Positions 9,845-19,603 of a stretch of 21,898 nt of DNA are shown here, piece after piece. Source of the stretch: Larix sibirica (Eukaryota > Streptophyta > Pinopsida > Pinales > Pinaceae); assembly GCA_004151065.3 (NCBI GenBank), contig NWUY0300103923.1, forward strand, positions 1,965-23,862, given 5' to 3'. The notes under the pieces are model-generated. The model did not search any database and was not told where the DNA came from. It saw only the letters and a list, made by a program, of their open reading frames with translations. The position numbers and the translations under genes were made by a program. Within the stretch, counting starts at the first letter, position 1. The number at the start of each line of letters is the position of its first letter.

Positions 9845-9880
9845 AATTCACTTTAATTAAAGGGATTATTAAAGTGAATT
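9845..9880. repeat. Perfect 13-bp inverted repeat with 10-bp loop
   Basis: AATTCACTTTAAT (9845-9857) and ATTAAAGTGAATT (9868-9880) are exact reverse complements separated by TAAAGGGATT. It may be a hairpin or the remnant of a short inverted-repeat element. No target duplication was seen beyond the arms. Confidence 0.75.
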
Positions 9881-10033
9881 CTCTTTTATAATTAATTTGG
9901 TTTAATTTGGAGAAAAGCCTAAGTTTTGGAGCTTTAGTGATTTAAGTTAATCAAATGAATCTTATCCCTTGATATCAATTGGATGAGATCTAATCTTTGC
10001 CATTGAAGTTAGGGTTTTGCTTCAACCCAAAAG

Positions 10034-10042
10034 TATAAAATA
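10034..10042 (+). promoter_or_regulatory. TATA box-like site
   Basis: TATAAAATA sits in a TATA-poor, G-rich context (TATAAAATAGAGC), followed about 30-50 bp later by a purine-rich GAGAGAGATTC stretch like a plant 5' leader. No coding frame follows within reach, so it may be the promoter of a decayed LTR or gene rather than a working one. Confidence 0.35.
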
Positions 10043-10464
10043 GAGCTAAGGGGAGAGGATAAAGACACAAGAGAGAGATTCAAGCATTGATTGAGAATTA
10101 GGAGAAGGACATTTCGATTTTCAGTCTCTTGGGGCAAGGGTGTGTTGATGAAAAGGAATGGAAGTCCTTATACAACCATTTATGAATCTTGCTAGGATAA
10201 GGCAAGATAGGCATGATTGCTACCCTAGATTTATAGCCTAACTCTCATTATCAACAAGCCCACAAACAATAATTGTTTATGTCTGATTCTTTCTCTTTTA
10301 AAAAATAAAATAAATTTAAAGAAAATGAATGGAACTGCATATTGACTGTAAATAGACTTTATACAAATGACAAAACACCAGTTTGAAAATAAAGAAAAGA
10401 TTTGATATCATATTTAAAATCAAACTCAAAGTAAGACAGAACCAACAATTTTTTATATTAATAC

Positions 10465-10529
10465 CATTCCAAGTTACAACTGAAATCTTCCCTTTCAAAC
10501 CCATGCAAGGATAAGGATCAAAACTATGC
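10465..10529 (-). pseudogene. Exon-like 65-bp segment, family unknown
   Basis: On the minus strand an acceptor-like TTTGATTTCTAG ends at 10530 and a donor-like GTATTAAT starts at 10464. The 65 nt between them are open in one frame only and read HSFDPYPCMGLKGKISVVTW followed by N, which looks like real protein. The two other frames contain stops. It lies downstream, on the same strand, of the decayed frame at 11143-11838, and could be a later exon of the same gene. I do not recognise the peptide. The splice call is from eye only. Confidence 0.3.
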
Positions 10530-11142
10530 CTAGAAATCAAAGGCGGGATTTCACATCACATAAATATTTATGGATTTTATAAAGGAAAAGAATCAAAATA
10601 GACTTTGCTGGACCAATCATGCATTAAATATGTCACAACCTTCACTTTGCAATTTTTTTTTATTAGTATTGAAAATTAATTCAGAATCCAATATAAGTGA
10701 ATGGACTTCCAAAACAAGGGATTAACCTTCTAAGCATAAGAATAGATGATTCTATTTGATCATTCTTTTTCCACCTTGAGCATAATCTTGCTATCAACAA
10801 GAAGATCTCAGGCCTAAAGTAACTTAGAAATGAATGAAAGAAAAAAATATCTTACTTTGAACACAAGAGCAAACCTTTATCAGAGTTCCTCTCTATTCTC
10901 TCCCGCCTTCATCTTTCTTGTGCCTCCAAGTAACAAAACATATGATATGCCAAATATTCATCATAAACAATAAAGTAAAAGCAATCTTTCATAACATCTC
11001 TCATATTTTCCCAAATGTATCAAAATATATAAAAAATGCTTATAAATCTATTGTCACTTAAATATATCCATAAGTCCAAATAAATTAAGGTAACCAAAAC
11101 TTTCAATCAAATCATAATCCATATTTTTTTGTAAGAGAAAGA
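10530..11142. other. No firm gene; possible intron between exon-like pieces
   Basis: If the segments at 10465-10529 and 11143-11838 belong to one minus-strand gene, this stretch would be its intron or 3' flank. A short minus-strand piece near 10885-10950 reads LEAQER, a TGA, then RRERIERNSDK, and could be a further exon remnant, but its splice borders are poor. Nothing else was seen. Confidence 0.2.
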
Positions 11143-11838
11143 CTATCCTTGTTCACTCCCTTGAAGAGTGTCCTTTTTACTTGACTGTCCTCTTGACCGA
11201 GCATGTTCTTCCCTTTTGTTTGTTGACTACCTTGATTGGACATCACACAAAGAGATGTTCCTTGCTTGAACATTTACTTCTGGCATAATAGGGTGTGAAG
11301 TAATCGAGTGGTATGAAGCTTCTGGTGAACTGGATTCTATAGGGAGGGCAGGCCTCTTGCCTTTGTCTAGAACTGATTGACTGGGACAAACTTTTAGCTC
11401 ATCATTAGGTTGCAATGGTTGGGCTTGAAAGGCTATTGCGAAAATTTGACAATCATGTTGCTTAGGAGGTGGAGGAGAATGAAACGACAGTGAAAGGGTA
11501 GGCCATCCCTAGACACCTGATGGCTTATTTGAAATAACTTGATTCCAACCATCATTGTTTTGTGGTTCTGGACGCATAGGCACATGTGGTTGTATAAGAA
11601 TGCCAGCAATACTTGGATGATACTAAAGGGGTGGTATGACATATGGCCTAATAGCTGGAAAGTGGCCATGACCAGTTAAGTTCACAAAATTAGTCCGAAG
11701 AAGATGATTGCATTCTTTTGAATCAACGTCAAAATGAATTGGTAATCTCAGCCTCTTGTTTTCCCCCCTTTCCAACCAAGATATTGGCCTCTTACCCAAT
11801 TACCTCTGTTATCTCTGTTTGGCCTATTAATCCTTCTA
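11143..11838 (-). pseudogene. Decayed host-gene-like frame (RGG-like, Pro-rich), family unknown
   Basis: From 11760 down to the TAG at 11143-11145, one minus-strand frame of 205 codons reads as protein, broken only by TAG at 11623-11625, 11509-11511 and 11227-11229. It begins NKRLRLPIHFDVDSKECNHL and continues with LTGHGHFPAIRPYVIPP, a SPPPPK proline run and a Ser-rich tail SSSPEASYHSITSHP; it ends SSKKDTLQGSEQG. Upstream, 11761-11838 in a shifted frame reads RRINRPNRDNRGNWVRGQYL, an Arg/Gly/Asn-rich segment like RNA-binding RGG regions. That piece begins just after CTTTTTCAG on the minus strand, a plausible splice acceptor. I recognise no domain. It is probably an exon of a dead host gene or a captured fragment, with the LINE beginning within about 100 bp on the other strand. 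Function unknown. Confidence 0.5.
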
Positions 11839-11940
11839 CTGAAAAAGATCATCTATATGACAATGAAAATGAGATCAGTAGGAGAGCTCTTTTTGAATGG
11901 AGATGGGAACTAGGGTTTGATATTGCAGGTCCATCCAGCC

Positions 11941-13847
11941 ATGGAGGACATTGGTGGTACACTCGTGGATTACTCTGATGATTCTGCTCAGAGTGGTAGA
12001 ATTTTTTGCTAGGACGATGAGGTTAAAATGTCCACGGGAGACTCGCTCTGGATGTATGGATTGGATGAGGGTAAGTGGAGGGACCTGAAATCCATTATGG
12101 AAGCTGGTAATGGTTTTTCTCTGCAGGATAACCATGTCAGAAGTTGTATGGATATGGGCTGGCGATCTCCTTCTGACATGATGGATGGATTTTTCATTAG
12201 TTCCCGGGGTGATGGGCGTTCGTACGAGGGCGACGAGGTCTAATTTCCCGTTGTGGGATGATGGTAGCTTCACGAGTGGATCAACCGATTCGATCCACCA
12301 CCTCGTCCCCGCATGCTTTGCATTCATTGTCGCCAGTGTTGATGAAATACTCAAGGAATGTGCCGACTCATTCTAAGAAGGTAAGTGTATCTCTATCGTC
12401 TTCCTCAACTCTGAAGGCTCATACTTGTTATATTGCTTCTGTATTTTCTGGGGATTGTTCTCCTCCCTATGTGCACTATGATAAAAGAGGTAGAGGTTTT
12501 ATTGGAAATAATTTGTGTTTAGAAGAATTGTAAGCTGCCTCCTCTATTAAACCGGTGGGTAAACAACGGGGAAGGTTTTGATTAATAGGGGTCTTTTTCA
12601 TTCGTTGGTGGTTGGTATTGATATTGTTGTGATGGAGATCCTGTGGCTCTCCAATTGCATGTTGATTGGTAAATTCTGTGGTCGTTTCTGAAGGGGCGGT
12701 GAAGAAGTGGGTGGCGAACTCATGGGGTTCTGTGATTAAAACGCTGTCGGAGGGTCTTTTCCTTGCTAGCGGCTGGATTGGCTTTGAATTTTGCTCGTTT
12801 GAGGAGGCTAATAACATTCTGCACAGAGTTTGGTTATTAGGATCACCTCGCTTTCTTTGAAATCTTGGCATCCATTATTTGACCCGCGGTCGGACTCCCT
12901 AGAGTCGTTTCCTATTTGGGTTAAACTAACTTCCCTACCATTGGAATTTTGGTCTATGGAGGGATTCAGAGCAATAGGGGATGCTATTGATTGATTTGTT
13001 GTAGTCGATGTGGATCTCTTTGCCTCGCAGCGGTGGTCGATTGCTAGGATTTTGGTGGAGGTAGATGCTCAACAAGGTCTGTTTGAATCCATTGACTTGG
13101 TGGCTGGGGATAATATATTTACTCAACAGTTGGATTATTTGAATGTCCCCTTTCTATGTGCCCAATGTCATATATATGGCCACGTGGTGGTAGACTGTGC
13201 TCAAATTTTTCTAACAAGATTTGGACCGAAAAAGCTGCTCCTGTTGGAGATGATAGTACTACTTTCTACATGAATGATGTTTCCATGTAGGGTGACAAGG
13301 GTAAGGGCACTAAAAAGGTGGCTCAGGATGAGGAAGTGATTCAGGATTTTGTGGTTCCCACTGAGGTTTGTCCCATCCCCCGTTGGTGAATAGTGCTGAC
13401 CTTTTCAAGAACTTGGACCTATCTGCTCGCCAGGTGGATATTCTACAACAGATTTAGGAGAAACACGGTGATGTTGTGTTGGGTTTGATGATGGTCGAAT
13501 CCCCTAAGAAAAAGGTGATGGAGGAGTTGGAGACGGATGACGATTTGGAAAGGAATTTACCTTCTGTTCCTCGAGGTGAATTTGATTTTAAGAAAGATGT
13601 GCTTGTAACTTGATTGATTTAGGAGAACTCACTGGATGCCCAAGGAAAATCTACTATTGTGCGGGAAGGTAGTAGATCGGGATCTAGTTCTTGTGGACCT
13701 TATTTTCTTTGGTCGCGTCTAAATGGGGTTCACTCATCTGGAGGCATGGAAATGGATTCAAACCCTGTTTCTGGCAAGGTTTGGAGAAAATATAAGATGA
13801 CTCAGGCTCAGGAAAGAGCCAAGCGAGAGATTTCAGAGGGGAGATAA
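11941..13847 (+). pseudogene. LINE ORF1 (DUF4283 plus CCHC zinc knuckle), broken
   Basis: The chosen start is ATG at 11941 (MEDIGGTLVDYSDDSAQ), before a TAG at 12010. The middle section (12244-12660) cannot be kept in a single frame. The DUF4283 domain is recognisable from about 12659: LIGKFCGRF in one frame, KKWVANSWGSVIKTLSEGL in the next, then SLKSWHPLFDPRSDSLESFP and IWVKLTSLPLEFWSMEGF in the first frame. A zinc knuckle CX2CX4HX4C (CAQCHIYGHVVVDC) lies at 13157-13198. ORF1 proteins of this clade bind the element's RNA and form the ribonucleoprotein. Stops lie at 12010 (TAG), 12992 (TGA), 13288 (TAG), 13455 (TAG), 13611 (TGA) and 13620 (TAG). The C-terminal frame ends with TAA at 13845-13847, or possibly originally with TGA at 13902-13904 (see findings). 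Confidence 0.8.
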
Positions 13848-13900
13848 ATGAAACTTTCTAGGGTACTTAGAGCAGGAAAACCCCCTCAGGGTTTCTTGAA

Positions 13901-14620
13901 ATGAAGATCTCTTCTATTAATGTCCGTGGCCTAGGAGGGCAGGATAAAGCGTTAGCCCTCAAGCGTTTTGTGGAGGTTGAACATCCATATATTTTGCTGT
14001 TACAAGAAACAATGATGAATGTGATGGAGGTTTATGGTTTGTTAGGTAGGATTCTGCCGGGTATGGTGTTTTTTGCTATGGATATTGATGGGAGATCAAG
14101 TGGCTTGGTATTGAGAGTATTGAAGAGGTGAGGGTTTTTAACTCCTTTTCCGCTCGCTATGTGTTGGGATTTGAAATCCATTTGGAGGAATTGGATTGTT
14201 CTTTGCTTATTCTAAATATATATGGACAGTATGAAAACAAATTCGAATTTTGGCAATCTTTAATGAGGAAGGATTTTACTAAGGTAAGTAATGTGATTGT
14301 TGGTGGTGACCTGAATTTCACTCTGTCCTCTGAAGAAATTTGGGGTGAAGTTGCTCGCTTAGACCCTCTGGGTCCCTTATTAGGGGAGCATTTGGAAAAG
14401 GGATATTGGATGGACATTAAGACTTCTGAATTAAAGCCTACTTGGTGCAATAAGAGGACTAGCTCTCAAGGTATATATAAAAGACTTGATCATTTTCTCA
14501 TGACCATTAATTTAGTTGGTCTCCTATAGTTTAGATCTTGGGTTGGTTCTTCTTTGTTCTTTGATCACTTTCCTATTTGTCTTGAGTTGGGTCTTTCTAT
14601 GAAGAATCCTGGGTCGCCTT
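13901..14620 (+). pseudogene. APE-type endonuclease domain of LINE ORF2
   Basis: This part reads SINVRGLGG (N-terminal Asn motif), then LLLQETM with the metal-binding Glu codon at 14009-14011. After a frame change near 14100 come ILNIYGQYENKFEFWQSL, VIVGGDLNFTLSSEEIWGEV (the GDxN motif, about 14299-14358), KPTWCNKR, KRLDHFL, a TAG at 14527, and FFDHFPICLEL. The last corresponds to the SDH motif, here with Phe in place of the Ser. In the family this domain makes the first-strand nick that primes reverse transcription. Confidence 0.85.
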
Positions 14621-15199
14621 TCAAATATAATTCTGAATGGGATAAGTTGATTTGTTTCCAAGAGCTGGTTAGGAAAAATTGGAGACACATATATGATGGG
14701 AGGGGCTATGCTTGCATACACATATAGTTGAGTCTTTGAGGTTTATGAAATCAATAGTGGTGAAGTGGAACTTGGAAAGAAGGAAGCTTTGTGATGCAAG
14801 ATTGGTGGGTATTGAGAAAGATCTTAAGGGTTTGTATGGGAAATCCTTCTGTTTTTTTCCCCTCTGAAGAACATAAAGAAAGAATTGTGGAGTGTGAACA
14901 TGCGAAGAGTCAAATTCTCAATGAATATGAAGCTGAGTGGAAACTTAAGAGCAGATCATTATTGCTTCAGGCGGGGGACCAAAATACTAAATTTTTTCAA
15001 CAAATGGCTTCTCACAGGAAAAATATTAATTCTATTTGGGAATTGAAGAAAGCTGATGGACAGACCATGAAGGGTTTCACAGAACTCTTTGAGGCTCCTG
15101 TGGAACACTTCAAGGAGATTTATTCCGAACCTGATCATCACGATATGATGGGCATGCTTCAGGTCGAAAATTTCCCTAGGATGCTCAATCATAATCTTA

Positions 15200-16110
15200 A
15201 TGAGTATATTTTACAAGCGATTTCTTTGGAGGAGTTGAGCTCTGCATTAAAATATTTTCAGAGGGATAAAAGCCCGAGACCTGATGGTTGGCCTTCAGAG
15301 TTTTTTCTAGAATTTTTTGATGTTACGGGGGAGGATTTATTGAATATGGTGGAGGAAGACAGAGTGTCTGGGATCAATATTCCAGCTTCCCTCAACTCGA
15401 ATTTTTTGGATTTGATTCCCAAAAAAGATAAACCAGAAAGCTTTGGATACTTCAGGCCTATCTCGTCGTGCAACATAGATTATAAGATTATGGAAAAAAT
15501 TATGGCACTTCGATTGAATCCTCTTATCGCCAGGTACGTTTCTAATGAACAATTTGGTTTTCTCAAAGCTAGATCTATTTATGATGCCGTGGGATCTTCC
15601 CAGGAGGGGTTACACACCATTAAAACTGGTAATTTGAAGGTTGCTGCATTAAAACTTGACATGTATAACGTGTATGATAAAGCTTCATGGTTGTTCTTTA
15701 GGCTCGTCCTTTTGCACATTGGCTTTAACTTGAAATTGACCAACTGGATTATGTGTTGTGTGACCTCTCCCCATTTTACTGTGCTCATTAATGGTTTCGG
15801 TTCTTTATATTTTAAATCCTCCAGGGGGTTGAGGCAGGGTTGTCCTCTGTCACCCTACCTTTTTTAACTGATCATGGAAGGGCTCATCCGGATTATTTAT
15901 GAGGATAAAGCCTTGGGCAATATCAAGGGTGTTTCTTTCAATGGTAGAGTTAACCTTACTCATTTGATGTTCGTTGATGACATTTTCTTGTTTTGTCTCT
16001 ACTCTGCACTCGAATGTCAAAATGTGAAATTTAATCTGGATATGTTTTGTAAGGAAACTGGTATGGAGATTGGTGCAGGGAAATCTGCAGTCTATATTCT
16101 TGTGTCTTAG
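15200..16110 (+). pseudogene. Reverse transcriptase domain of LINE ORF2
   Basis: The frame open from 14791 to the TAA at 15865, then 15868-16110 in the same frame, contains the RT blocks in order: KSPRPDGWPSEFF (usual GPDG is RPDG), LIPKKDKPESFGYFRPISSC, NEQFGFLKARSI, then motif A LKLDMYNVYDKASW with the catalytic Asp codon at 15658-15660. Next come SRGLRQGCPLSPYLF (motif B), the TAA at 15865, and FVDD at 15970-15981 (motif C, usually FADD). The three catalytic Asp residues are therefore still present, although the frame is broken between motifs B and C. Upstream, LLLQAGDQNTKFFQQMASHR is the typical pre-RT linker of plant L1 elements. This domain copies element RNA into DNA. Confidence 0.92.
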
Positions 16111-17026
16111 ATGGATGACTCTATTTTTGGAGGTCTTATTTTCTGTTTGACTGCCTGAGTATGGATGAGGGGATTAAGTATCTAGGTTTTATTCTAAAAC
16201 CAAACAGATATGGAAGAAAGGACTGGAGTTGGTTGGTGGCCAGGATTGAGGACAAGATTAATTTTTGGTGCAATCGATGGCTCTCTAGGGGGTAGGTTGG
16301 TTCCGGTTAAAAGCGTACTGGAAGCTATTCTAGTGTATTGGCAGATGCTGGCTTCTATTCCTGTTTTTGTGCTGAATGATACAAGGAATTTATGCTACAA
16401 TTTTCTATGGAGATAGAGTCCAGAGTATTGGTTTTCACTTGGTTAAATGGAATATTTTGGCTGCTCCGAAGGATCATGGTGGCTGGGGATTGAAAATATT
16501 CCTGCTTTTTAACAAATCCCTTACCGCTAGGACCATGTGGTTATTTCTGACAAATGATAGTATTTGGAAACAAATCCTGTTGGCTAAATACATATATCCA
16601 TCGTCTTTGATAGATTGGATAAGACGCAGTGATAAATCTTCCAGGATTGCATCCAATCATTGGAGAGCCTTATTAAAGGCCTTCCATGTTATTGAGCCCT
16701 ATTTACCTTGGAAGGTGGGAAATGGGAACCTGGTTTGGGTTGGTAGAGACTCCATCCTCGGCCTTCCAGGTGGAGTGAGACTTAGTTCGGAACTGAAGGT
16801 CTTGTTGCATGATCGAGGATTTCATATGCTAGATCAATTTTGCTGTGATAGAGGTTCATCCGTTTGGCATCAGAACTGGATTTCAGGGGACTTTCTTGGT
16901 TAGGAAGGTGACGGACTAGCAGAATGGAATCTTTTTAGAGATTCACTGATCAGGGCTCATATTCAACTACGGACTGAATATGATACACTTAGTTGGTATT
17001 TCAACCCGATTGGGGGTAACTACACT

Positions 17027-17410
17027 GTGAAACTTGGGTATTTATCTCTCATTCCTGCTCCTCAGGGTCCTGTGCAATGGTGGTCTAAGAAAATTTGGCG
17101 TATCAAAGCTCCCCCAAAGGCTATCTTTCATTTTTGGCCGGGGTTGAAGAATAGGATTCTTACATGGGACATATTGATGCACTTTGGTTTTCAGGGTCCA
17201 GGTCTTTACTTTCTGTGTAGATCATCGGAGGAAACATGTTCTCATTTGTTGGTGGACTATAGCTACTTTATAGAGGTATGGAGAAAGATGTCTAAACTTG
17301 TTAACATTTCTCCATTATGGAAAGAGTTTTCCGTGGATTATTGTTTCAAAAATTCCTTTAGCTCCCCAAGTTTAGTGCAATTGAGGCCTCTTCCTATTAT
17401 ATTAGCTTAG
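17027..17410 (+). pseudogene. zf-RVT-like region of LINE ORF2
   Basis: The frame is continuous with 16376-16903 apart from one TAG at 16901. It reads WWSKKIWRIKAPPKAIFHFW, LKNRILTWDIL, LYFLCRSSEETCSHLL and YSYFIEVWRKM, matching the zinc-binding region found after RT in plant LINEs. The usual CxxC pair and the Cys before the Phe/Trp end are partly lost: the first Cys is Tyr (YFLC) and the final one is Tyr (VDYSYF), so metal binding is doubtful. It ends at TAG 17408, where the family has WGIWLERN (here *GIWLERN). Confidence 0.75.
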
Positions 17411-17539
17411 GGGATTTGGCTAGAAAGGAACATCGCCATTTTTAATGATAAACTCAGGCCTTTTTTTCCAGACTGTTTCTCAATATTTGACTCTCTTTCA
17501 ATATTATTCGCAAGAACATTCAATCAAGTTGAGGAATAT

Positions 17540-18000
17540 AAAAAATCCTCCTTCGATTGTTGACTCGGTGGCCTGGGGTTTTTTTGATGGGTCAAGTTAG
17601 CATGGCAGAAGTGCGTTTGGTTTCAGCCTGCATTTGAGTAGAGAACACTATTTATTGGGGAAAGGCTGTCTTGGTGCCGATACCAACAACTTTGCAGACT
17701 TCATTGGTCTTCTTTATCTTCTAAAGCTTAAGTTCGGTTCATCTTTTACTGACTTTTCACGTATTTGGAGATTCTCACCCGGTCATCCAAAATATGCAAT
17801 GATCGACGACTATTGGAAACAATGATTTGATTTCTCTAGTTCATCGTTTGCATTTGATTAGAGATTCCTTCCGCGAAGTTTTCTTCTGTCATGTTTATTG
17901 TGAATTCAACAAACAAGCTGATGCTTTGTCAAAACAAGGCCTAGAACTAAATGATGGTCCTCTGAGGTTGGAAGAGTTTCAAGGGGGCACATCTCTGGCT
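17540..18000 (+). pseudogene. RNase H domain of LINE ORF2 (reads across two frames)
   Basis: Four catalytic-site regions are visible: WGFFDGSS (Asp codon at 17586-17588), TNNFADFIG (Asp at 17697-17699 where the family has Glu), VFGDSHPVIQ (Asp at 17770-17772) and NKQADALSKQG (Asp at 17920-17922). The first two are in one frame and the last two in another, with a frame change near 17755 and stops at 17598 (TAG) and 17800 (TGA). The domain removes RNA from the RNA-DNA hybrid. The Glu to Asp change would weaken it even if the frame were intact. Confidence 0.8.
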
Positions 18001-18210
18001 TCCTGCACTTATTCTTTATCAAAATTTTGTCAACTCTAGTTTTGAACTAGTACTGCTTATCTCAGGCATATTATATGCACTATTTTGAGATTTTTATGTT
18101 TAACTATATAGAACAAACTTTTTCAGAAAGTTTTTTGTAGTTTTTTTGCTCCCAACACTGAGGATTGTATTTTTTGACAGGGATGATTTCAAATACGTTT
18201 TTTTTCTTGG

Positions 18211-18223
18211 AAAAAAAAAAAAA
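18211..18223 (+). other. A13 tail, 3' end of the LINE
   Basis: An uninterrupted A13 run follows a 3' UTR of about 170 bp, TTTTTTTTCTTGG just before it. It marks the copied poly(A) tail and hence the element's 3' end. Flanking DNA begins at about 18224 (TAAGATTAATAC). Confidence 0.85.
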
Positions 18224-18407
18224 TAAGATTAATACATTTTCAAATAGTAAGTAAACTTATGAAATAATTTATTAATGCATCTGTTCACAACAACAATGAT
18301 GCACACAAAAATTTGAAGGAAACAAGGAGGGAAAATATTCAAAATATTCTTCAATTCTCATTTCTTCCAAATTGATCATCACATTAATTTTCAAACTGTA
18401 ACTCTTT

Positions 18408-18436
18408 GAACATGGGACAGGGGAACATGGGACAGG
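18408..18436. repeat. Tandem 15-bp direct repeat
   Basis: GAACATGGGACAGGG occurs twice, starting at 18408 and 18423; the second copy starts exactly 15 bp after the first and ends in a following TTT. Confidence 0.7.
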
Positions 18437-19516
18437 GTTTGTTTGGGGAAGTGGAGGAAATGGATGGAATGTATGAAAACAAATGAAAGGGATGAAAAAT
18501 GGTACATGTTCAAATTCATTAAAACATCAGCCAGATGCCTTTTTTTCTAAACATAATCAAGTCAATCATAATCTCCGCTAGTTACAGTCAAAAATTTTCA
18601 CATAGATTTAATATTTGAAACAATCTGAACAACCACTACAATGCTTTTAAAAAAAATCCATTCATGACCGTTACCATCACTTCTTGAGTTTGCAAAAGAA
18701 AAATAAAATTCTGTCCGTTGAAACCAATTCAAAACAACAAAGATATCATCATCAAACCCCGATAAGAACAACTTGAAAAATGTCAGGTCACCAATTTCAT
18801 ACTTATTTCAACATTCAGACTATCAATATGCAGAAATGAAACTACTTCTTTTCTATCCTCTCAATCATGCTCGAATTGAGTTGCAAACCATATGTAATTT
18901 GATTCAGTCTTGAGAATAATGACATAAAGTATCGAGACAAGCATACATTGAATGCTTTCTTTTAGATCTGAGTGCAAAACAAAACCTAGATTCTTTCACC
19001 TAATCAAACTAACCTTTGCACATAGATTTATATAACACTGTTTGCGTGAAGTTTACACAGTCACATAGAAACCATGTTTCTCATAACTAGATGGATCATA
19101 GTCAAAACCACAATCAATTTAAAAATAATCAAATTTGATCCTGTATAGATCCTATTCCCTGTAACATTTTTTTGCAATGTAGACTACCAGGTGTTCACAA
19201 TGTATTAAATGAACATTTATTGAAATTCAATCATATAATCTACGACAAGATTCATAACTCCTTGAACAACTCAAGTAAATTGATAACATACTTTCCAACC
19301 AAAATGGGACTTCAAATTTTCTGGGCAGATACCTAACATCAAGCCCCAAAGAAGGTGGCAACGGGCATAAATACTATGAATTTGGGCATATTGACCTCCT
19401 GGCAAGCATTTTACATTAACAGCAGGCATTAGACATACCTTCAACCTTATATACCAACACTGCAGGCATTCTGAAGACCATTGGAAGGAATTTTCAACCA
19501 ACTGCAGGCGTTTTGC

Positions 19517-19603
19517 GGGCATTTTAAGTCAGGGTGAGCATACCATAGGATTTTTTTAAGTCAATTGTGGACATTTTAAGCCAGGAGGACATTTTAAGCC
19601 AGG
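19517..19603. repeat. Short repeats of the GGACATTTTAAGCCAGG type
   Basis: GGACATTTTAAGCCAGG occurs at 19569-19585 and 19587-19603 with one base between them, and GGGCATTTTAAGTCAGG at 19517-19533. GGCATT-like words recur upstream from about 19405, which suggests a degraded minisatellite. Confidence 0.6.

Larger units (their letters stand above)
13901..18039 (+). pseudogene. LINE ORF2 polyprotein (APE endonuclease, RT, zf-RVT, RNase H), broken
   Basis: ORF2 starts at ATG 13901 with MKISSINVRGLGGQDKALAL, the normal start of the APE domain, and its last readable frame ends at TAG 18037-18039. Such proteins nick target DNA and copy the element's RNA at the nick. Frame must change near 14100, 14725, 14855, 16140, 16285, 16410, 17530 and 17755 to stay with the family. 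In-frame stops in the conserved readings lie at 14527 (TAG), 15865 (TAA), 16108 (TAG), 16901 (TAG), 17408 (TAG), 17598 (TAG) and 17800 (TGA). The longest surviving open piece is the RT core. The length, about 4.1 kb, matches full-length family members, so decay is by point changes and small indels, not large deletions. The encoded protein cannot be made. Confidence 0.9.
11941..18223 (+). mobile_element. L1-type plant LINE (non-LTR retrotransposon), nearly full length, inactive
   Basis: In order the element holds an ORF1 with DUF4283 and a CCHC knuckle, an ORF2 with APE-type endonuclease, reverse transcriptase, zf-RVT-like region and RNase H, a 3' UTR of about 170 bp and a terminal A13 run at 18211-18223. 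This is the standard order of plant L1-clade elements carrying an RNase H. At least eight frame changes and more than ten in-frame stops show that it is dead. The 5' boundary is not visible; the 5' UTR may start anywhere between about 11842 and 11940. No convincing target duplication was found around the ends, as the sequence after the A run (TAAGATTAATACATT) has no clear match upstream. Nothing indicates the element is 5'-truncated by much. Confidence 0.9.

Noticed and set aside
11875-12354. 159-codon minus-strand open frame
   Set aside because: It lies antisense over the 5' part of LINE ORF1, whose sense frames explain the region, and it has no family resemblance.
14157-14450. 97-codon minus-strand open frame
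   Set aside because: Antisense shadow of the LINE endonuclease domain.
18224-18245. Target site duplication after the LINE tail
   Set aside because: TAAGATTAATACATT was compared with the region around 11840-11940; only a short AAGAT match was found, not enough to call a duplication.
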